Source of the DNA: Cupriavidus lacunae
GTDB lineage: Bacteria; Pseudomonadota; Gammaproteobacteria; Burkholderiales; Burkholderiaceae
Direction: 5' to 3'
DNA: 64,000 nucleotides
NCBI RefSeq assembly: GCF_003353055.1
Contig: NZ_QKWJ01000024.1
Coordinates: forward strand, 1-64,000
This document shows positions 26,320-35,591 of this stretch, piece by piece. Numbering within the stretch: position 1 is the stretch's first letter; every line of letters starts with the position of its first letter. Position numbers and translations under genes: made by a program. The notes below the pieces were generated by a model. That model was given only the letters and a program-made list of their open reading frames with translations, did not search any database and was not told the DNA's origin.

Positions 26320-27069
26320 ATGCGACTACATCTTTCAACCTGGGCGGAGATCGAGCAATACCTGGCGCGCAGCCGCACCATCGTGGTCCCGATCGGCTCG
26401 AACGAGCAGCACGGTCCGACCGGGCTGCTGGGCACCGACTGGCTGTGTCCGGAAATCATTGCGCATGAAGCCGAGAAGAGTGCCGACATTCTGGTGGCGC
26501 CGACGTTCAATATCGGCATGGCCCAGCATCACCTCGGCTTCCCGGGAACCATCTCGCTGCGTCCGTCGACCTTTATCGCGGCGATCGGGGACTGGGTCCG
26601 TTCGCTGGCGGGGCACGGGTTTGAAAAGATCCTGTTCCTGAACGGCCACGGCGGCAACGTGTCCTCGATCGATGCCGCGTTTTCCGAACTCTATGCCGAA
26701 GCCAGCTTCGGCAGGCGCCGCGCGGGATTTGCGCTGAAGCTCTGCAACTGGTGGGACCTGGAGGGCGTCGGCGAACTGGCGCGCGACCAGTTCCCGGTGG
26801 GCCATGGCGCCCACGCCACGCCTTCCGAGATCGCGATCACCCAGTGGGCCTTTCCAGACGCCGTGAAACATGCGGACTATGCGCCGAAGATCGCCCCCTC
26901 TGGGCCGATCCGTGAAGCGCTGGACTTCCGCGCGCGCTATCCGGACGGCCGCATCGGCTCCGACCCGGGGCTGGCGACGCCGGAGAAGGGCGCCGCGCTG
27001 GTCAGGCAGGCGGCGCAGAGTCTCGCCCGCGAGCTGGATGCATTCAGCCACGAGCCGCTGGCTGAATGA
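26320..27069 (+). CDS. Creatininase-family amidohydrolase
   Basis: 249 residues. Metal-binding pieces of the creatininase fold are clear: GSNEQHGPTG with Glu29 and His31, the aspartate of GTDW at about 40, LNGHGGN at 107-113 and the GHGAHATPSE loop containing the second-metal histidine and glutamate. Family members hydrolyse creatinine, formamide intermediates or lactam-like rings. AGGAG precedes the ATG by 5 bases. It is coupled with the upstream MFS transporter, and the substrate is presumably what the transporter brings in. Confidence 0.88.
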   Translation: MRLHLSTWAEIEQYLARSRTIVVPIGSNEQHGPTGLLGTDWLCPEIIAHEAEKSADILVAPTFNIGMAQHHLGFPGTISLRPSTFIAAIGDWVRSLAGHGFEKILFLNGHGGNVSSIDAAFSELYAEASFGRRRAGFALKLCNWWDLEGVGELARDQFPVGHGAHATPSEIAITQWAFPDAVKHADYAPKIAPSGPIREALDFRARYPDGRIGSDPGLATPEKGAALVRQAAQSLARELDAFSHEPLAE

Positions 27070-27077
27070 TTCCCGCC

Positions 27078-27095
27078 GGACCCGTCGTCGGGTCC
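27078..27095. terminator. Weak hairpin between convergent genes
   Basis: GGACCCG-TCGT-CGGGTCC is a perfect 7-bp stem in the 59-base gap between the convergent creatininase and DsbA-like genes. It lacks a T run, so intrinsic termination is uncertain. Confidence 0.35.
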
Positions 27096-27128
27096 AGCGG
27101 ATCCGGCGGGTCCGGCAAGTTGCGGCAC

Positions 27129-27785
27129 TTAAGTTCCGGTGCGTGCTGCCGTCTCTTCAAGCACGGCATGCAGGCGGCGTTCGAGCATTTCCGCCGCCGA
27201 ATAGCTGCCGGCGATCATATGCAGCTCGTTGCCGACGCGCAGCAGCAGTGCCGGAAAGCTGCGGATGTTCCAGGACCGCGCCAGTGCAAAATCCGCCTGG
27301 GCTTGCGCCTGGATCTCCGGCGCCTGCCAGCGTGCGAGGAAGGTGTCGGCCCTGACGGCAAAGCCCAGACGCGTCAGCGCCTGCGATCCGGCCTCGGCCA
27401 GCACGCGGCCATCGGTCGTGTCCAGGGCGTCGACATAGAAGGCGTGCTGCAGCGCACGGAATACTGCCAGCAGGTCGGCGTCCGGTGCGAGGTCGCGCGC
27501 GGTCACCACTGCCCGGCAGATGGGCTCGGTATCGTAGACGAAGCCGGTGCGGTCCAGCAGGCCCTGCCGGTTGAACGGCAGGCCGCTGGCCTGCTCCACG
27601 CGCGCCCAGTGTTGCAGTCGCATCTGCTTTCCCGCGTTGTCCAGCACATCGGTCGCACCGGCACGGAGCCCGCCCGCGACGATGCGCAGGGGCAGTTGCG
27701 GGAAGCGCGCGGTAAGCGCGGAAAGCTCCTTGCCAAAGCCGTAGCACCAGGAGCACATCGGGTCGCCGACGAAAATCAGTTCCAT
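27129..27785 (-). CDS. DsbA-family thioredoxin-fold protein, FrnE-like
   Basis: 218 residues without signal peptide, so a cytoplasmic DsbA-like oxidoreductase. The active site is CSWC (Cys11-Cys14) in FVGDPMCSWCYGFG, and the cis-proline loop is in SFPALLLRVG. The all-helical insertion between them fits the FrnE/HCCA-isomerase-like branch. Bacterial members act as disulfide isomerases or bind glutathione conjugates. It stands alone, convergent with the creatininase gene. Confidence 0.88.
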   Translation of the reverse strand: MELIFVGDPMCSWCYGFGKELSALTARFPQLPLRIVAGGLRAGATDVLDNAGKQMRLQHWARVEQASGLPFNRQGLLDRTGFVYDTEPICRAVVTARDLAPDADLLAVFRALQHAFYVDALDTTDGRVLAEAGSQALTRLGFAVRADTFLARWQAPEIQAQAQADFALARSWNIRSFPALLLRVGNELHMIAGSYSAAEMLERRLHAVLEETAARTGT

Positions 27786-27860
27786 TCTTCTATCCAGTCA
27801 GTTCAGGGAAGTGATGCCGGCCGGATGGCCGGCATCGGTCATGCGGGCATGTGGCTCGCT

Positions 27861-28226
27861 TCAGGCGTCGACATGCGCATAAAGCTTGTTGATAATCCAC
27901 CAGCGGTCATCCCGCTTCCGTAGCGAGAGGAAGTTGTAGTAGTTGTTGCCGAGTAGGGGCACATGGACTTTTGCCGATGCGATATTGCCCACGACTTGAA
28001 CGGACAGTATCCGCATGCGGTAGGGTTCTCCCAGCGCCCGCGGGCTGTTTCGGTTTGCGACGCCATCCAGGTAGGTCGCCACCGGCTTGTGCACCGCCTC
28101 GCCGCGGACCATGCCGAATACGGCGGCCTCCGGGTCGAAGAGTTTCGCCAGCGATGGCGCATCGCCCTCGTGCAGGGCGTCGAGGTATTTCTGCAGCAGG
28201 TGCAGGACCAGCAGTTGGTCTTCCAT
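27861..28226 (-). CDS. NTF2-like (nuclear transport factor 2 family) protein
   Basis: 121 residues of the NTF2/SnoaL cone fold (LLVLHLLQKYLDALHEGD ... LFDPEAAVFGMVRGEAV ... YNFLSLRKRDDRWWIINKLY). It shares order and wording with the 33921-34319 protein (YLDALxxGD, VANRxSP, NNYxNFLSL, WxIxNKLYxHxD), so the two are paralogues. Some such proteins are putative lumazine-binding or isomerase proteins, but I see no catalytic residue pattern. A longer frame runs upstream to 28496; the 28226 start matches the paralogue better. Confidence 0.82.
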   Translation of the reverse strand: MEDQLLVLHLLQKYLDALHEGDAPSLAKLFDPEAAVFGMVRGEAVHKPVATYLDGVANRNSPRALGEPYRMRILSVQVVGNIASAKVHVPLLGNNYYNFLSLRKRDDRWWIINKLYAHVDA

Positions 28227-28595
28227 GGGTTTTCCAGAATCGAGGCTGAAATCGGGGGCTGAAGCGACCGGCAAGCCCCGGCATTGCCGTGGCGTGGGGC
28301 CCATTCGTTGCCCGACGCATTGCTTCAATGTATTTGGGGCAGCCCCGGGGGGGAAGACAACCGCGGTAACTACTGTTGGTTCGCCATGGCAACAATCGCC
28401 TGGCACGAGAGCGTCCGGGAATTTCCGCATGTGCCATCGGCCCATGTGCGATGTGGCCTGTCGGTTCATGCGATCTAAGGGTCGTATGTGTGTCATCGGA
28501 GGCAGTCGATGCTGAAGGAAGCGTTGTGCCAGTGGCGAAAGGGATGCTTTACGCTCTCAGCAGCGGGCCGGTGTCGCGACTGACTTGTGCCCGCC
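28227..28595. other. Intergenic region upstream of SDR copy 1
   Basis: No recognisable gene. ATGTGCCATCGGC near 28429 loosely matches ATGTGCGCCATCGGC near 57519 upstream of the paralogous SDR, which suggests the whole upstream segment descends from one copy. Confidence 0.35.
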
Positions 28596-28673
28596 ACGCA
28601 TAACTGTTTGTTGCCGCAAGGTCTTCGAACGCAGCACGGAATTGCCTAGATTGGAACCCATCGGAGCCGCCGG
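28596..28673 (+). promoter_or_regulatory. Conserved upstream region of SDR copy 1
   Basis: Contains ACGCATAACTGTTTGTTGCC (28596-28615), a degenerate form of a palindrome that is perfect near 50176, and a 30-base block at 28644-28673 beginning GCCTAGATTGGAACCCATCG that is identical at 57675-57704 upstream of SDR copy 2. The distance from palindrome to ATG is about 105 bases in both. Probable regulator binding site and promoter. Confidence 0.65.
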
Positions 28674-28719
28674 CCCGATCGGCAACACGGCCGAACCAAC
28701 TTACATCGAGGTTCAAGAC

Positions 28720-29430
28720 ATGAGCGCAGCAAAGAAAGTCGTAGTTATCACGGGCGCATCGCAAGGCATTGGCGCTGAACTGGTCAAGGCATTCCGCGAG
28801 CGCGGCCACCGCGTGGTCGCCACGGCCCGCAGCATCCGGTCGTCGGATGACCCGGATATCCTGGCGGTGCCTGGCGATATCGCCGATCCGGCAACCGCGC
28901 ACCGTGTCATCTCCGAGGCCGTAGCAAAGTTCGGCCGTATCGATACGCTGGTCAACAACGCCGGCGTCTTCGTCGCCAAGCCATTTACCAGCTATACGGC
29001 CGAGGACTATGCCGCGGTCACCGGCGTCAACCTGACGGGCTTCTTCCATATCACGCAACTGGCCATTGCGGAGATGGAGAAGAACCGCAGCGGCCATGTG
29101 GTGAGCATCACTACCAGCCTGGTCGACCATGCGAACAGTGGCGTGCCGTCGGTGCTGGCCTCGCTGACCAAGGGCGGCCTGAACGCCGCGACCAAGTCGC
29201 TGGCCATCGAGTACGCCAAGACTGGCATCCGCGCCAACGCGGTTGCGCCCGGCGTCATCAAGTCGCCGATGCATCCGCCCGAAACCCACGAGGCGCTGGG
29301 CGCTCTGCACCCGGTGGGCCATATGGGGGAGATGCGCGACATCGTCGATGCCGTGCTGTATCTCGATTCGGCGCCGTTCGTCACGGGTGAGATCCTGCAC
29401 GTCGACGGTGGCCAGAGCGCAGGGCACTGA
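28720..29430 (+). CDS. SDR-family protein, copy 1 (catalytic Tyr replaced)
   Basis: 236 residues, almost identical to the protein at 57751-58461. TGASQGIG is at 11-18 and NNAG at 79-82, so NAD(P) binding is intact. The serine is in ITTS (about 133), but the YxxxK motif reads ASLTK (147-151), with alanine in place of tyrosine, in all copies seen here. The family may therefore be a non-classical SDR. Start chosen by alignment with the paralogue; GAGG lies 11 bases upstream. It is one of two intact and two broken copies in the window. Confidence 0.88.
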   Translation: MSAAKKVVVITGASQGIGAELVKAFRERGHRVVATARSIRSSDDPDILAVPGDIADPATAHRVISEAVAKFGRIDTLVNNAGVFVAKPFTSYTAEDYAAVTGVNLTGFFHITQLAIAEMEKNRSGHVVSITTSLVDHANSGVPSVLASLTKGGLNAATKSLAIEYAKTGIRANAVAPGVIKSPMHPPETHEALGALHPVGHMGEMRDIVDAVLYLDSAPFVTGEILHVDGGQSAGH

Positions 29431-29564
29431 GCGGGAGCGGGGCAAGGGGCAATGGCACCAGTGTCAATCCCGGGCCGCTGTCAGGTCTGCCTCTGTTCGA
29501 ACGCTGGCAATCATCGACATGATGCTGGCGGTGGCCTGAGGCGCGGGTATGCTGCGAACATGAC

Positions 29565-29598
29565 GGCCGCCCGCCGCCCGCCGCCCGCCGCCCGCCAC
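29565..29598. repeat. GC tandem repeat, 7-bp unit CCGCCCG
   Basis: About four to five uninterrupted copies of CCGCCCG in the gap between SDR copy 1 and the GST gene. Otherwise that gap (29431-29708) shows nothing recognisable. Confidence 0.7.
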
Positions 29599-29708
29599 GC
29601 CAGGGGCGAGGGTTGAGCGCTCGAAGCCGTTCTCCCACTCATCTGGCTAGCTGATTAAAGTGGTACTGAACGTGCCATCGGCGCGCCCGATCCAAAGGAT
29701 TGCAACTC

Positions 29709-30344
29709 ATGAGTATCCTGCTGCACACCTGGAATACGCCAAACGGACGCAAGATCAGCGTCGCGCTCGAAGAAATGAATTTGCCCTATACGGTCAAGAC
29801 GGTGAATATTTCGAAGGGTGAGCAATTTGCGCCTGAGTTCCTGCGCATCAGCCCGAACAACAAGATCCCGGCAATCGTCGATCCCAATGGGCCCGACGGG
29901 CAGCCGATAAGTGTGTTCGAATCCGGCGCGATCCTGCTTTACCTTGGCGAGAAGACTGGCAGATTCCTGCCGGCAAGCTTGCGCGAGCGCGTACCGGTGC
30001 TCGAATGGCTGATGTGGCAGATGGGCGGATTCGGTCCCATGCCCGGCCAGGTCCATCATTTCCGCATGCTCGAGTCCGAAGTCGACCGGCATTATGGTCT
30101 CAAGCGCTACTCGGAGGAAACGTACCGCCTCTATGGGGTGCTGGACCGCCGGCTTGCAGATGTGGAGTTCGTCGCCGGCGAACTGTCCGTGGCCGATTTT
30201 GCAATTCTCGGCTGGGCATGGCGGCATGAGCGCCATCAGGTTTCCCTCAGTCAATTCCCGAACGTCAAGCGCTGGTACGAGACATTATGGGCGCGTCCTG
30301 GCGTGCAGCGCGGTTTTACGGTCAAGCTGGACGACACGGAATAG
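29709..30344 (+). CDS. Glutathione S-transferase family protein
   Basis: 211 residues. The N-terminal thioredoxin-like domain has TWNTPNGRKISVALEEMNLP and the GSH-binding ESGAILLYLGEKTG loop near residue 79; the C-terminal helical domain has the conserved ADFAILGW motif near 163. It resembles the Ure2p/YfcG-like GSTs that often work as GSH-dependent disulfide reductases or dehalogenases. It stands alone; flanking genes deal with reactive or redox-active compounds, so detoxification is plausible. Confidence 0.92.
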   Translation: MSILLHTWNTPNGRKISVALEEMNLPYTVKTVNISKGEQFAPEFLRISPNNKIPAIVDPNGPDGQPISVFESGAILLYLGEKTGRFLPASLRERVPVLEWLMWQMGGFGPMPGQVHHFRMLESEVDRHYGLKRYSEETYRLYGVLDRRLADVEFVAGELSVADFAILGWAWRHERHQVSLSQFPNVKRWYETLWARPGVQRGFTVKLDDTE

Positions 30345-30629
30345 CGAGACGCTACCACGACCACATCGCCAAATGTTTCGATGAACTGCGGCATCCGTGG
30401 AGAGAGCCGATTGCACGGTAGCCTCGGCCTGCCGACGAGCATCTTGCGTGCTGCGCTGCTCGCGCCCAGTGGACGGCGGCGCTACAGTGAAGTGCTTCGC
30501 TACTGTCGCCCCTGTATTGCCCACGGCTATCACAGTGTTGTGCATCAGATCGAAAGCGTTGATCAATGTCCTGCGCATCGGGGGCCGGTCTCGTCGAATC
30601 GTGGCGCAGACCGGCCGCCGGGCAGTGCA

Positions 30630-31748
30630 TCAGCCAATGGCAGCCCGCAGGGCGTTCAATCGTTCGATGGCGGCCTTCAGTTCCGCTGTCAGCTGGGCGA
30701 CCAGCTCGCCAGCGGGAAGCGAGCGGGCCAGCGGTGCGGCCTGGCCGGCCCACTGGGCCGCATAGTCGCTGTTGCCCTTGGCTTTGGCGGCGCCGTTCAG
30801 CGCCTTGCCCGCATCGTAAGTGATTGGATAGTCGGGCGGGGGAGGGGCATCCGGTGCAATACCGAGCTCGGTGAGCCGGTTCGTGAAGCCCCGCGCGGCA
30901 CGCCCCGAGATCGAGCGAGTCAGGGTGGTCGGGCGCGTATCGCTGGCGACAAGCGCCGCGCGGTAGGCCGCGTCGGCAGCCGATTCCGCACTGGCCACGA
31001 ATGCGGTGCCAAGCTGTGCGGCATCGGCGCCAAGCGCCAGTGCCGCAGCGATACCGGCACCATCCATGATCCCGCCGGATGCGATCACCGGCAGATTGGT
31101 ACGCTCGACCAGCAGACGCACCAGGGCGAGTGTGCCAAGACCTTCGTCGTAGTCGCCGGGCTCGAAAACGCCGCGATGCCCGCCGGCTTCAATCCCCTGC
31201 GCAACGATGGCATCGACGCCGGCTGCTTCGACAAGACGCGCCTCGCGTAGCGAGGTGGCGCTGGCCAACAGCACGATGCCGGCGGCGCGCAGCGCGTTGA
31301 TCTTTTCGTGTGCGGGCAGGCCGAAGTGGAAGCTCACCACGGCGGGTTTCTCTTCCAGAAGCATCTCGTACATCGCATCGTCGGCCACGAAGCTCTTGTA
31401 GATCTCTCGCAGGCTGGTCGGAGCGGTGGCATTGAACTTCGCAAACTCCGGTGCTAGATAGTCAAGCCAGGCCTTCTCCCGGTCCGCGTCGGCAGCGGCA
31501 GGGACATGACAGAAGAGATTGACATTGAACGGCCTTCCGGTTAGGGCACGCGTTTCGCGAATCGCCGTGCGTGCGCTTTCGGCTTCCATCGCGCCGACGC
31601 CAAGCGAGCCGAGACCGCCGGCCTCAGAGACAGCGGCCGCCATTGCAGGGGTGCTGGTGCCGGCCATCGGCGCCTGGATGATGGGCGTCGCGAGCTTCAG
31701 CGCCGACAGCAGGGTGCCGCGCAGATACCGGGTTTGTGTCGTGTTCAT
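30630..31748 (-). CDS. Nitronate monooxygenase (2-nitropropane dioxygenase family)
   Basis: FMN enzyme that oxidises alkyl nitronates such as propionate-3-nitronate. 372 residues. Landmarks are [20 protein letters not shown] near residue 22, GGLGSLGVG near 44, VVSFHFGLP near 139, [10 protein letters not shown] near 188 and [20 protein letters not shown] near 227, which together make the FMN-binding TIM barrel. It is followed upstream by an MFS gene and a LysR gene on the same strand, so the three may form one unit. Confidence 0.92.
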   Translation of the reverse strand: MNTTQTRYLRGTLLSALKLATPIIQAPMAGTSTPAMAAAVSEAGGLGSLGVGAMEAESARTAIRETRALTGRPFNVNLFCHVPAAADADREKAWLDYLAPEFAKFNATAPTSLREIYKSFVADDAMYEMLLEEKPAVVSFHFGLPAHEKINALRAAGIVLLASATSLREARLVEAAGVDAIVAQGIEAGGHRGVFEPGDYDEGLGTLALVRLLVERTNLPVIASGGIMDGAGIAAALALGADAAQLGTAFVASAESAADAAYRAALVASDTRPTTLTRSISGRAARGFTNRLTELGIAPDAPPPPDYPITYDAGKALNGAAKAKGNSDYAAQWAGQAAPLARSLPAGELVAQLTAELKAAIERLNALRAAIG

Positions 31749-31777
31749 TTGAGACCTTCCAGTTGAATACGAGTGGA

Positions 31778-32950
31778 CTAGATCTGGCAGATGACTGCCG
31801 CGAACAGCAATGCAGCCGAGGCGATTTCCATCGAGCTGTTGAAGCTGCTGCCGTGGGCGGTCAGCGCCGATGCCATCAGGGGGCCGACAATCTGACCCAC
31901 GCCGTATGAAGCGGTCATGGCGGCAACGAGGTTGAAGCGAATGGCACGTGCCGCATGACGCGCAGCCGGCACGGCAATGGTGACGGTGCCTACGAACGTG
32001 CCGCCTACCAGGATCGCGCTACCAACGTACGCAGCAGCCGAATGATCGACGGCCGGCAACGCTACGCCGATGGCTTGGACGACCAGGTTCCATTGCATCG
32101 CACGCCGTGTGCCCAGACGTTCATGCACCGCGTGCCAGAGGAAACACGACGGCACCGCCGCGAGCCCGAACATCGCCCAGACATGCAGCGAATTGACGTC
32201 AGGCAGGGCCCCATGAATCAGCAGGGGCAGGTAGGTGGCGGTGATGATGTAGCCGAGGCCGGCCAGGCCATAGCTGGCAACCAGCGACCAGGCGCCGAGC
32301 ACGTGCTGCGGTTGGGCAAGGCTGCCGGCCGCAGGCCGGACCGACTCGGTTTCAGGGTGGCGGATCGGGCGCCATGCGAAAAGTGCAAGCGCAAGGGCGC
32401 CTACCGTCAGGGCAATCCAGAGACTGCTGCTGCCTGCCCGGGTCATGTTGCCGACGGCAATCAGTTCGGCCGACACGGCAATGCCGGTGCCCACGCCGGC
32501 GAATAGCACCGGCGCGCCGTCGTGGCGACCGATGACATTCAGGAGCCAGACCGAGGCACAGACGAGGCCGATCGCGCTGGCCACGCCCGCGACTAAGCGC
32601 AGTGCAATGAGGACGGCGGGCGAGGCGGACACGGCCAGTGCCAGCATGCAAAGCACACTTGCCACGAGCGCCGCGCGTGTCCATGAGCTGGCGGCACGCG
32701 GAGGGATCTTCGTCGCGATCAGCGCGCCGGCCAGATAGCCCGCGTAATTCGCGGAAGCCGAAAGCGATCCGGTCGATACGGACATGATGCCTTCCTGCAC
32801 CATCAGCGGGTACATCCCCGTGAACGCGAAACGCCCGAACCCCATGACTACGGCCAGTGAAAGCGCTGCTGCAAAGGGCTCCTGCCATGCGCCGCGGGCG
32901 GTTGCAAGCACCCCCGAGGTCGCGGACGGTGATTGGGTACTGCTAGACAT
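31778..32950 (-). CDS. YbfB/YjiJ-family MFS transporter
   Basis: 390 residues and twelve hydrophobic segments. The start region [20 protein letters not shown] and [15 protein letters not shown] are typical for the YbfB/YjiJ branch of the major facilitator superfamily, whose substrates are mostly unknown. It overlaps the start-side end of the LysR gene by 8 bases and is followed by the nitronate monooxygenase gene 29 bases later, so it is probably co-transcribed with both. Confidence 0.9.
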   Translation of the reverse strand: MSSSTQSPSATSGVLATARGAWQEPFAAALSLAVVMGFGRFAFTGMYPLMVQEGIMSVSTGSLSASANYAGYLAGALIATKIPPRAASSWTRAALVASVLCMLALAVSASPAVLIALRLVAGVASAIGLVCASVWLLNVIGRHDGAPVLFAGVGTGIAVSAELIAVGNMTRAGSSSLWIALTVGALALALFAWRPIRHPETESVRPAAGSLAQPQHVLGAWSLVASYGLAGLGYIITATYLPLLIHGALPDVNSLHVWAMFGLAAVPSCFLWHAVHERLGTRRAMQWNLVVQAIGVALPAVDHSAAAYVGSAILVGGTFVGTVTIAVPAARHAARAIRFNLVAAMTASYGVGQIVGPLMASALTAHGSSFNSSMEIASAALLFAAVICQI

Positions 32951-33863
32951 GACGCAACTCCCGCAGGAACGCTTCGTAGGCTGACGTTGTGAAGCCGGAG
33001 CGCTTCACGAGAAAGGTGTGGACCGGCCGCACGGGCACGGTCTGGAACTCGGCCGCATCCAAATGCAATGCCAGCAGCGAGCGCGGCACGATCGCTACGG
33101 CCGAGCCGGCCGCCACATGGGCCAGCATCGCGTGATAGGAAGGCATCTCCACGACGGAAAGCGTGCGACGGATCTCGGCGCCGGCCTGCTCCAGCCATTC
33201 CTCGGCGCAACGGCGATAGGTACATCCACGTGTGAAGGCGGTCAGACGGCGCAGCGTCACATCCTCCGGGCGGCGCACCTTCGGGTGCGTGGCGGGCAAT
33301 ACCAGCACTAGCTCCTCGGTCTTCAGGAAGGTGCCTTCGAGGCCCTCGCCCAGTTCACCGATTGCGACGCGGCTTGCCGATGCCGTACCCGGATGCGCCA
33401 CCACGGCGCAGTCGAGCCGGTAGCCCAGCACGGCATCGACCAGGCCTTGCGTGGTGCCCGTCGTCACGTCCAGTTCGACGTCCGGCCATGCTGCGTGATA
33501 GCGCGCGAGCGGCTTCGGCAGCAGGGTTGCGCCCGAGCTTTCCATTGTGCCAATGCGCAGCTTCCCACTCGGCGTTCCGGCACGCATCGACTGGCGCGCC
33601 TCTTCGGCCAGTGTCAGCAACTGTTCCGCATAGCCGAGCAGCCGTTGTCCCTCTGGCGTCAGGGTCATCTTCTTGCTGTCGCGCTGGAACAGGGCTACGC
33701 CGAGGCTTTCCTCAAGCTGCTTTACGCGCGTTGTGACGTTGGACTGGACTCTTTCAAGGGTTTTTGCCGCGCGGGTGATGCTCTGTTCCCGCGCCACGGC
33801 TCGAAAGATCTCAAGTTCAGCGAGTTCCACGTCGTCCACGACACTATCCGTGTCGTTCTCCAA
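32943..33863 (-). CDS. LysR-family transcriptional regulator
   Basis: 306 residues. The HTH lies at about 12-72 (LEIFRAVAREQSITRAAKTL, then QSNVTTRVKQLEESLG), with the effector-binding domain after it (SGKLRIGTMESSGATLL ...). The same VQSNVTxRxxxLE wording occurs in the LysR at 38586-39473, so they belong to one subgroup. It precedes, and overlaps by 8 bases, the MFS gene on the same strand, an unusual co-directional layout for a LysR. Confidence 0.92.
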   Translation of the reverse strand: MENDTDSVVDDVELAELEIFRAVAREQSITRAAKTLERVQSNVTTRVKQLEESLGVALFQRDSKKMTLTPEGQRLLGYAEQLLTLAEEARQSMRAGTPSGKLRIGTMESSGATLLPKPLARYHAAWPDVELDVTTGTTQGLVDAVLGYRLDCAVVAHPGTASASRVAIGELGEGLEGTFLKTEELVLVLPATHPKVRRPEDVTLRRLTAFTRGCTYRRCAEEWLEQAGAEIRRTLSVVEMPSYHAMLAHVAAGSAVAIVPRSLLALHLDAAEFQTVPVRPVHTFLVKRSGFTTSAYEAFLRELRHV

Positions 33864-33920
33864 TAACGAATTAAAGTGTAGATAGTATTGTGAATCGAGA
33901 ACGGTAAGTCAAGAATGGTA

Positions 33921-34319
33921 CTACTCGTCGAGATGGGTATAGAGCTTGTTGACGATGCGCCATTCATTGCCACCGGTCTTGAGCAGCGACAGGAAATTGA
34001 AATAGTTGTTGCCGGTCACTTTTACGCGGACCTTAGCCGAGGCGATCTCGCCGATCACCTCGACCGAGAGGATCGACATGCCATAAGGATCATTGCGCGA
34101 CGCCGGACTTCCGCGATTGGCCACGCCGTCCACGTAGACGTCGATCGTCTTCTGCACGATTTCGCCGCGGACTTCGGCGAACAGCAATGCCTGGGGATGA
34201 AACGTGGATCGCAGCGTGCGGGCATCGCCGTCGTAGAGGGCATCGAGGTAGGTTTGCAGCAGTTCCAGGATCCGCTGATGGTCATCGTCGACGGACGGCA
34301 GGGTGTTTCTGCGGGACAT
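33921..34319 (-). CDS. NTF2-like protein, paralogue of 27861-28226
   Basis: 132 residues, NTF2/SnoaL-type fold, with ILELLQTYLDALYDGDARTL at the start and NNYFNFLSL near residue 106. It lies between a LysR gene and the quinone reductase wrbA. The paralogue stands next to SDR copy 1. The repeated pairing with redox genes suggests a shared but unknown task. RBS TCAGGAG is visible 11 bases before the ATG. Confidence 0.85.
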   Translation of the reverse strand: MSRRNTLPSVDDDHQRILELLQTYLDALYDGDARTLRSTFHPQALLFAEVRGEIVQKTIDVYVDGVANRGSPASRNDPYGMSILSVEVIGEIASAKVRVKVTGNNYFNFLSLLKTGGNEWRIVNKLYTHLDE

Positions 34320-34376
34320 GATGCGTTCTCCTGAGGGATGGGCGGCGGGATGATCGCGCCGCCCGGCTGTATAGGC

Positions 34377-34991
34377 TTACTGGTTGCGGCCGCGCAGAAG
34401 TGCGGTAGTGACCTCGGCGATATGACGACCCTGGAAGCGTGCGCCCGCCAGCTCGTTTTCGCTTGGCTGGCGCGCGCCATCCACGCCGGCCAGCGTCGTT
34501 GCGCCATACGGGGCGCCGCCCGTGACTTCGTCCATGCGTGTCAAGCCACTGAACGAGTACGGCAGACCCACGGTGATCATGCCGTGATGCATCAGGCTGG
34601 TCAGGATCGAGAACAGCGTGGTCTCGGCGCCGCCATGCTGGCTGGCCGTCGAGACAAAGGCACCGCCTACCTTACCGATCAGGTTGCCGCCGGCCCACAG
34701 GCCGCCAGTCTGGTCGAGGAAGTTGGCAACCTGGGCGGCGACGCGGCCGAAGCGCGTCGGCGTGCCGATGATGATCGCGTCGTAGTCGGCCAGTTCTTCC
34801 GGTTTTGCTATCGGAGCTGTCTGCTCGGTCTTGGCGCCAGCCTGCCTGGCGACTTCGGGAGGCATCAGCTCTGGCACGCGCTTGACCGTGGCTTCGGCAC
34901 CGCCGCTGCGTGCACCGTCGGCGATGGCGTTGGCCAGGTGTTCCGTGTGGCCGTAGGTCGAGTAGTAGAGCACGAGGACTTTGGCTTTCAT
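34377..34991 (-). CDS. wrbA: NAD(P)H:quinone oxidoreductase, WrbA type
   Basis: Flavodoxin-like FMN enzyme that reduces quinones by two electrons. 204 residues from the start at 34991, with AGGAACCC upstream. Motifs are [20 protein letters not shown] (FMN phosphate loop), [20 protein letters not shown] near residue 79, [10 protein letters not shown] near 112 and [13 protein letters not shown] near the end, all standard WrbA. An in-frame ATG 69 bases further upstream ([17 protein letters not shown]) would add an amphipathic leader; I prefer the shorter form because it matches WrbA. Confidence 0.92.
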   Translation of the reverse strand: MKAKVLVLYYSTYGHTEHLANAIADGARSGGAEATVKRVPELMPPEVARQAGAKTEQTAPIAKPEELADYDAIIIGTPTRFGRVAAQVANFLDQTGGLWAGGNLIGKVGGAFVSTASQHGGAETTLFSILTSLMHHGMITVGLPYSFSGLTRMDEVTGGAPYGATTLAGVDGARQPSENELAGARFQGRHIAEVTTALLRGRNQ

Positions 34992-35287
34992 TTCGGGTTC
35001 CTTTGCAGCGTGAGCCTGGTTGAAGGCCGACACGAGCAGTTGCTTGATGAGTTTGAACATTGGGTGGTTCCAGTAACGCGCGGATGCATCGTTGGAAAGC
35101 AATGTAGGCGGCGAAAAGGGCCTGAAAAACCGTGCGGGCGGAACATGAGTCCATACACGGTGTAACAACCGCTGGATTGGCCCGAGCACTGTCAACGCCG
35201 GAGAACAATTGAATTGCTGGGAACCCCGATGATCCGAGGGCGACGGTGCGCCAGAATGGCCACATCGACCCATCCACGGAGGCAGTC
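34992..35287. other. Intergenic region between wrbA and the LLM/cupin remnant
   Basis: Apart from the possible upstream start of wrbA at 35060, no gene or clear signal is seen. Confidence 0.4.
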
Positions 35288-35578
35288 ATGCTGATACCCG
35301 TTCCCCAGTCCACACCACATTCCAACCCGGGGTTCGCGCGCATGTTTGCACCAGGACGGCTTACGCTTGGCGTGCTGTTCGCGATCGAGGCCTATGCCGG
35401 CGACGCGCCAACAATGAAGGATCACGTCCGTCTTGCCCGCGAGGCGGAAGCCGATTGCCGGGCGGCACGCCGCACTTCCACTGGGCCCGGTCGGGGGAAT
35501 ATGTCACTCAGGTGAGTGGCACGGGCCCACTGGGCATCGACTACGTGCACGAGGAAGACGACCCGCGCCGGAAGTAAG
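35288..35578 (+). pseudogene. Chimeric remnant: LLM monooxygenase 5' end joined to cupin 3' end
   Basis: From ATG 35288 about 55 codons match the start of the LLM protein at 22810 ([20 protein letters not shown], then YAGDAPTMKDHVRLAREAE). At about 35455 homology ends and, in another frame, a C-terminal cupin piece follows: GGTPHFHWARSGEYV and GPLGIDYVHEEDDPRRK to the TAA at 35576-35578. Both genes were cut and joined, so neither product is functional. Confidence 0.8.
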
Positions 35579-35591
35579 GCGGCCGTCGGCG

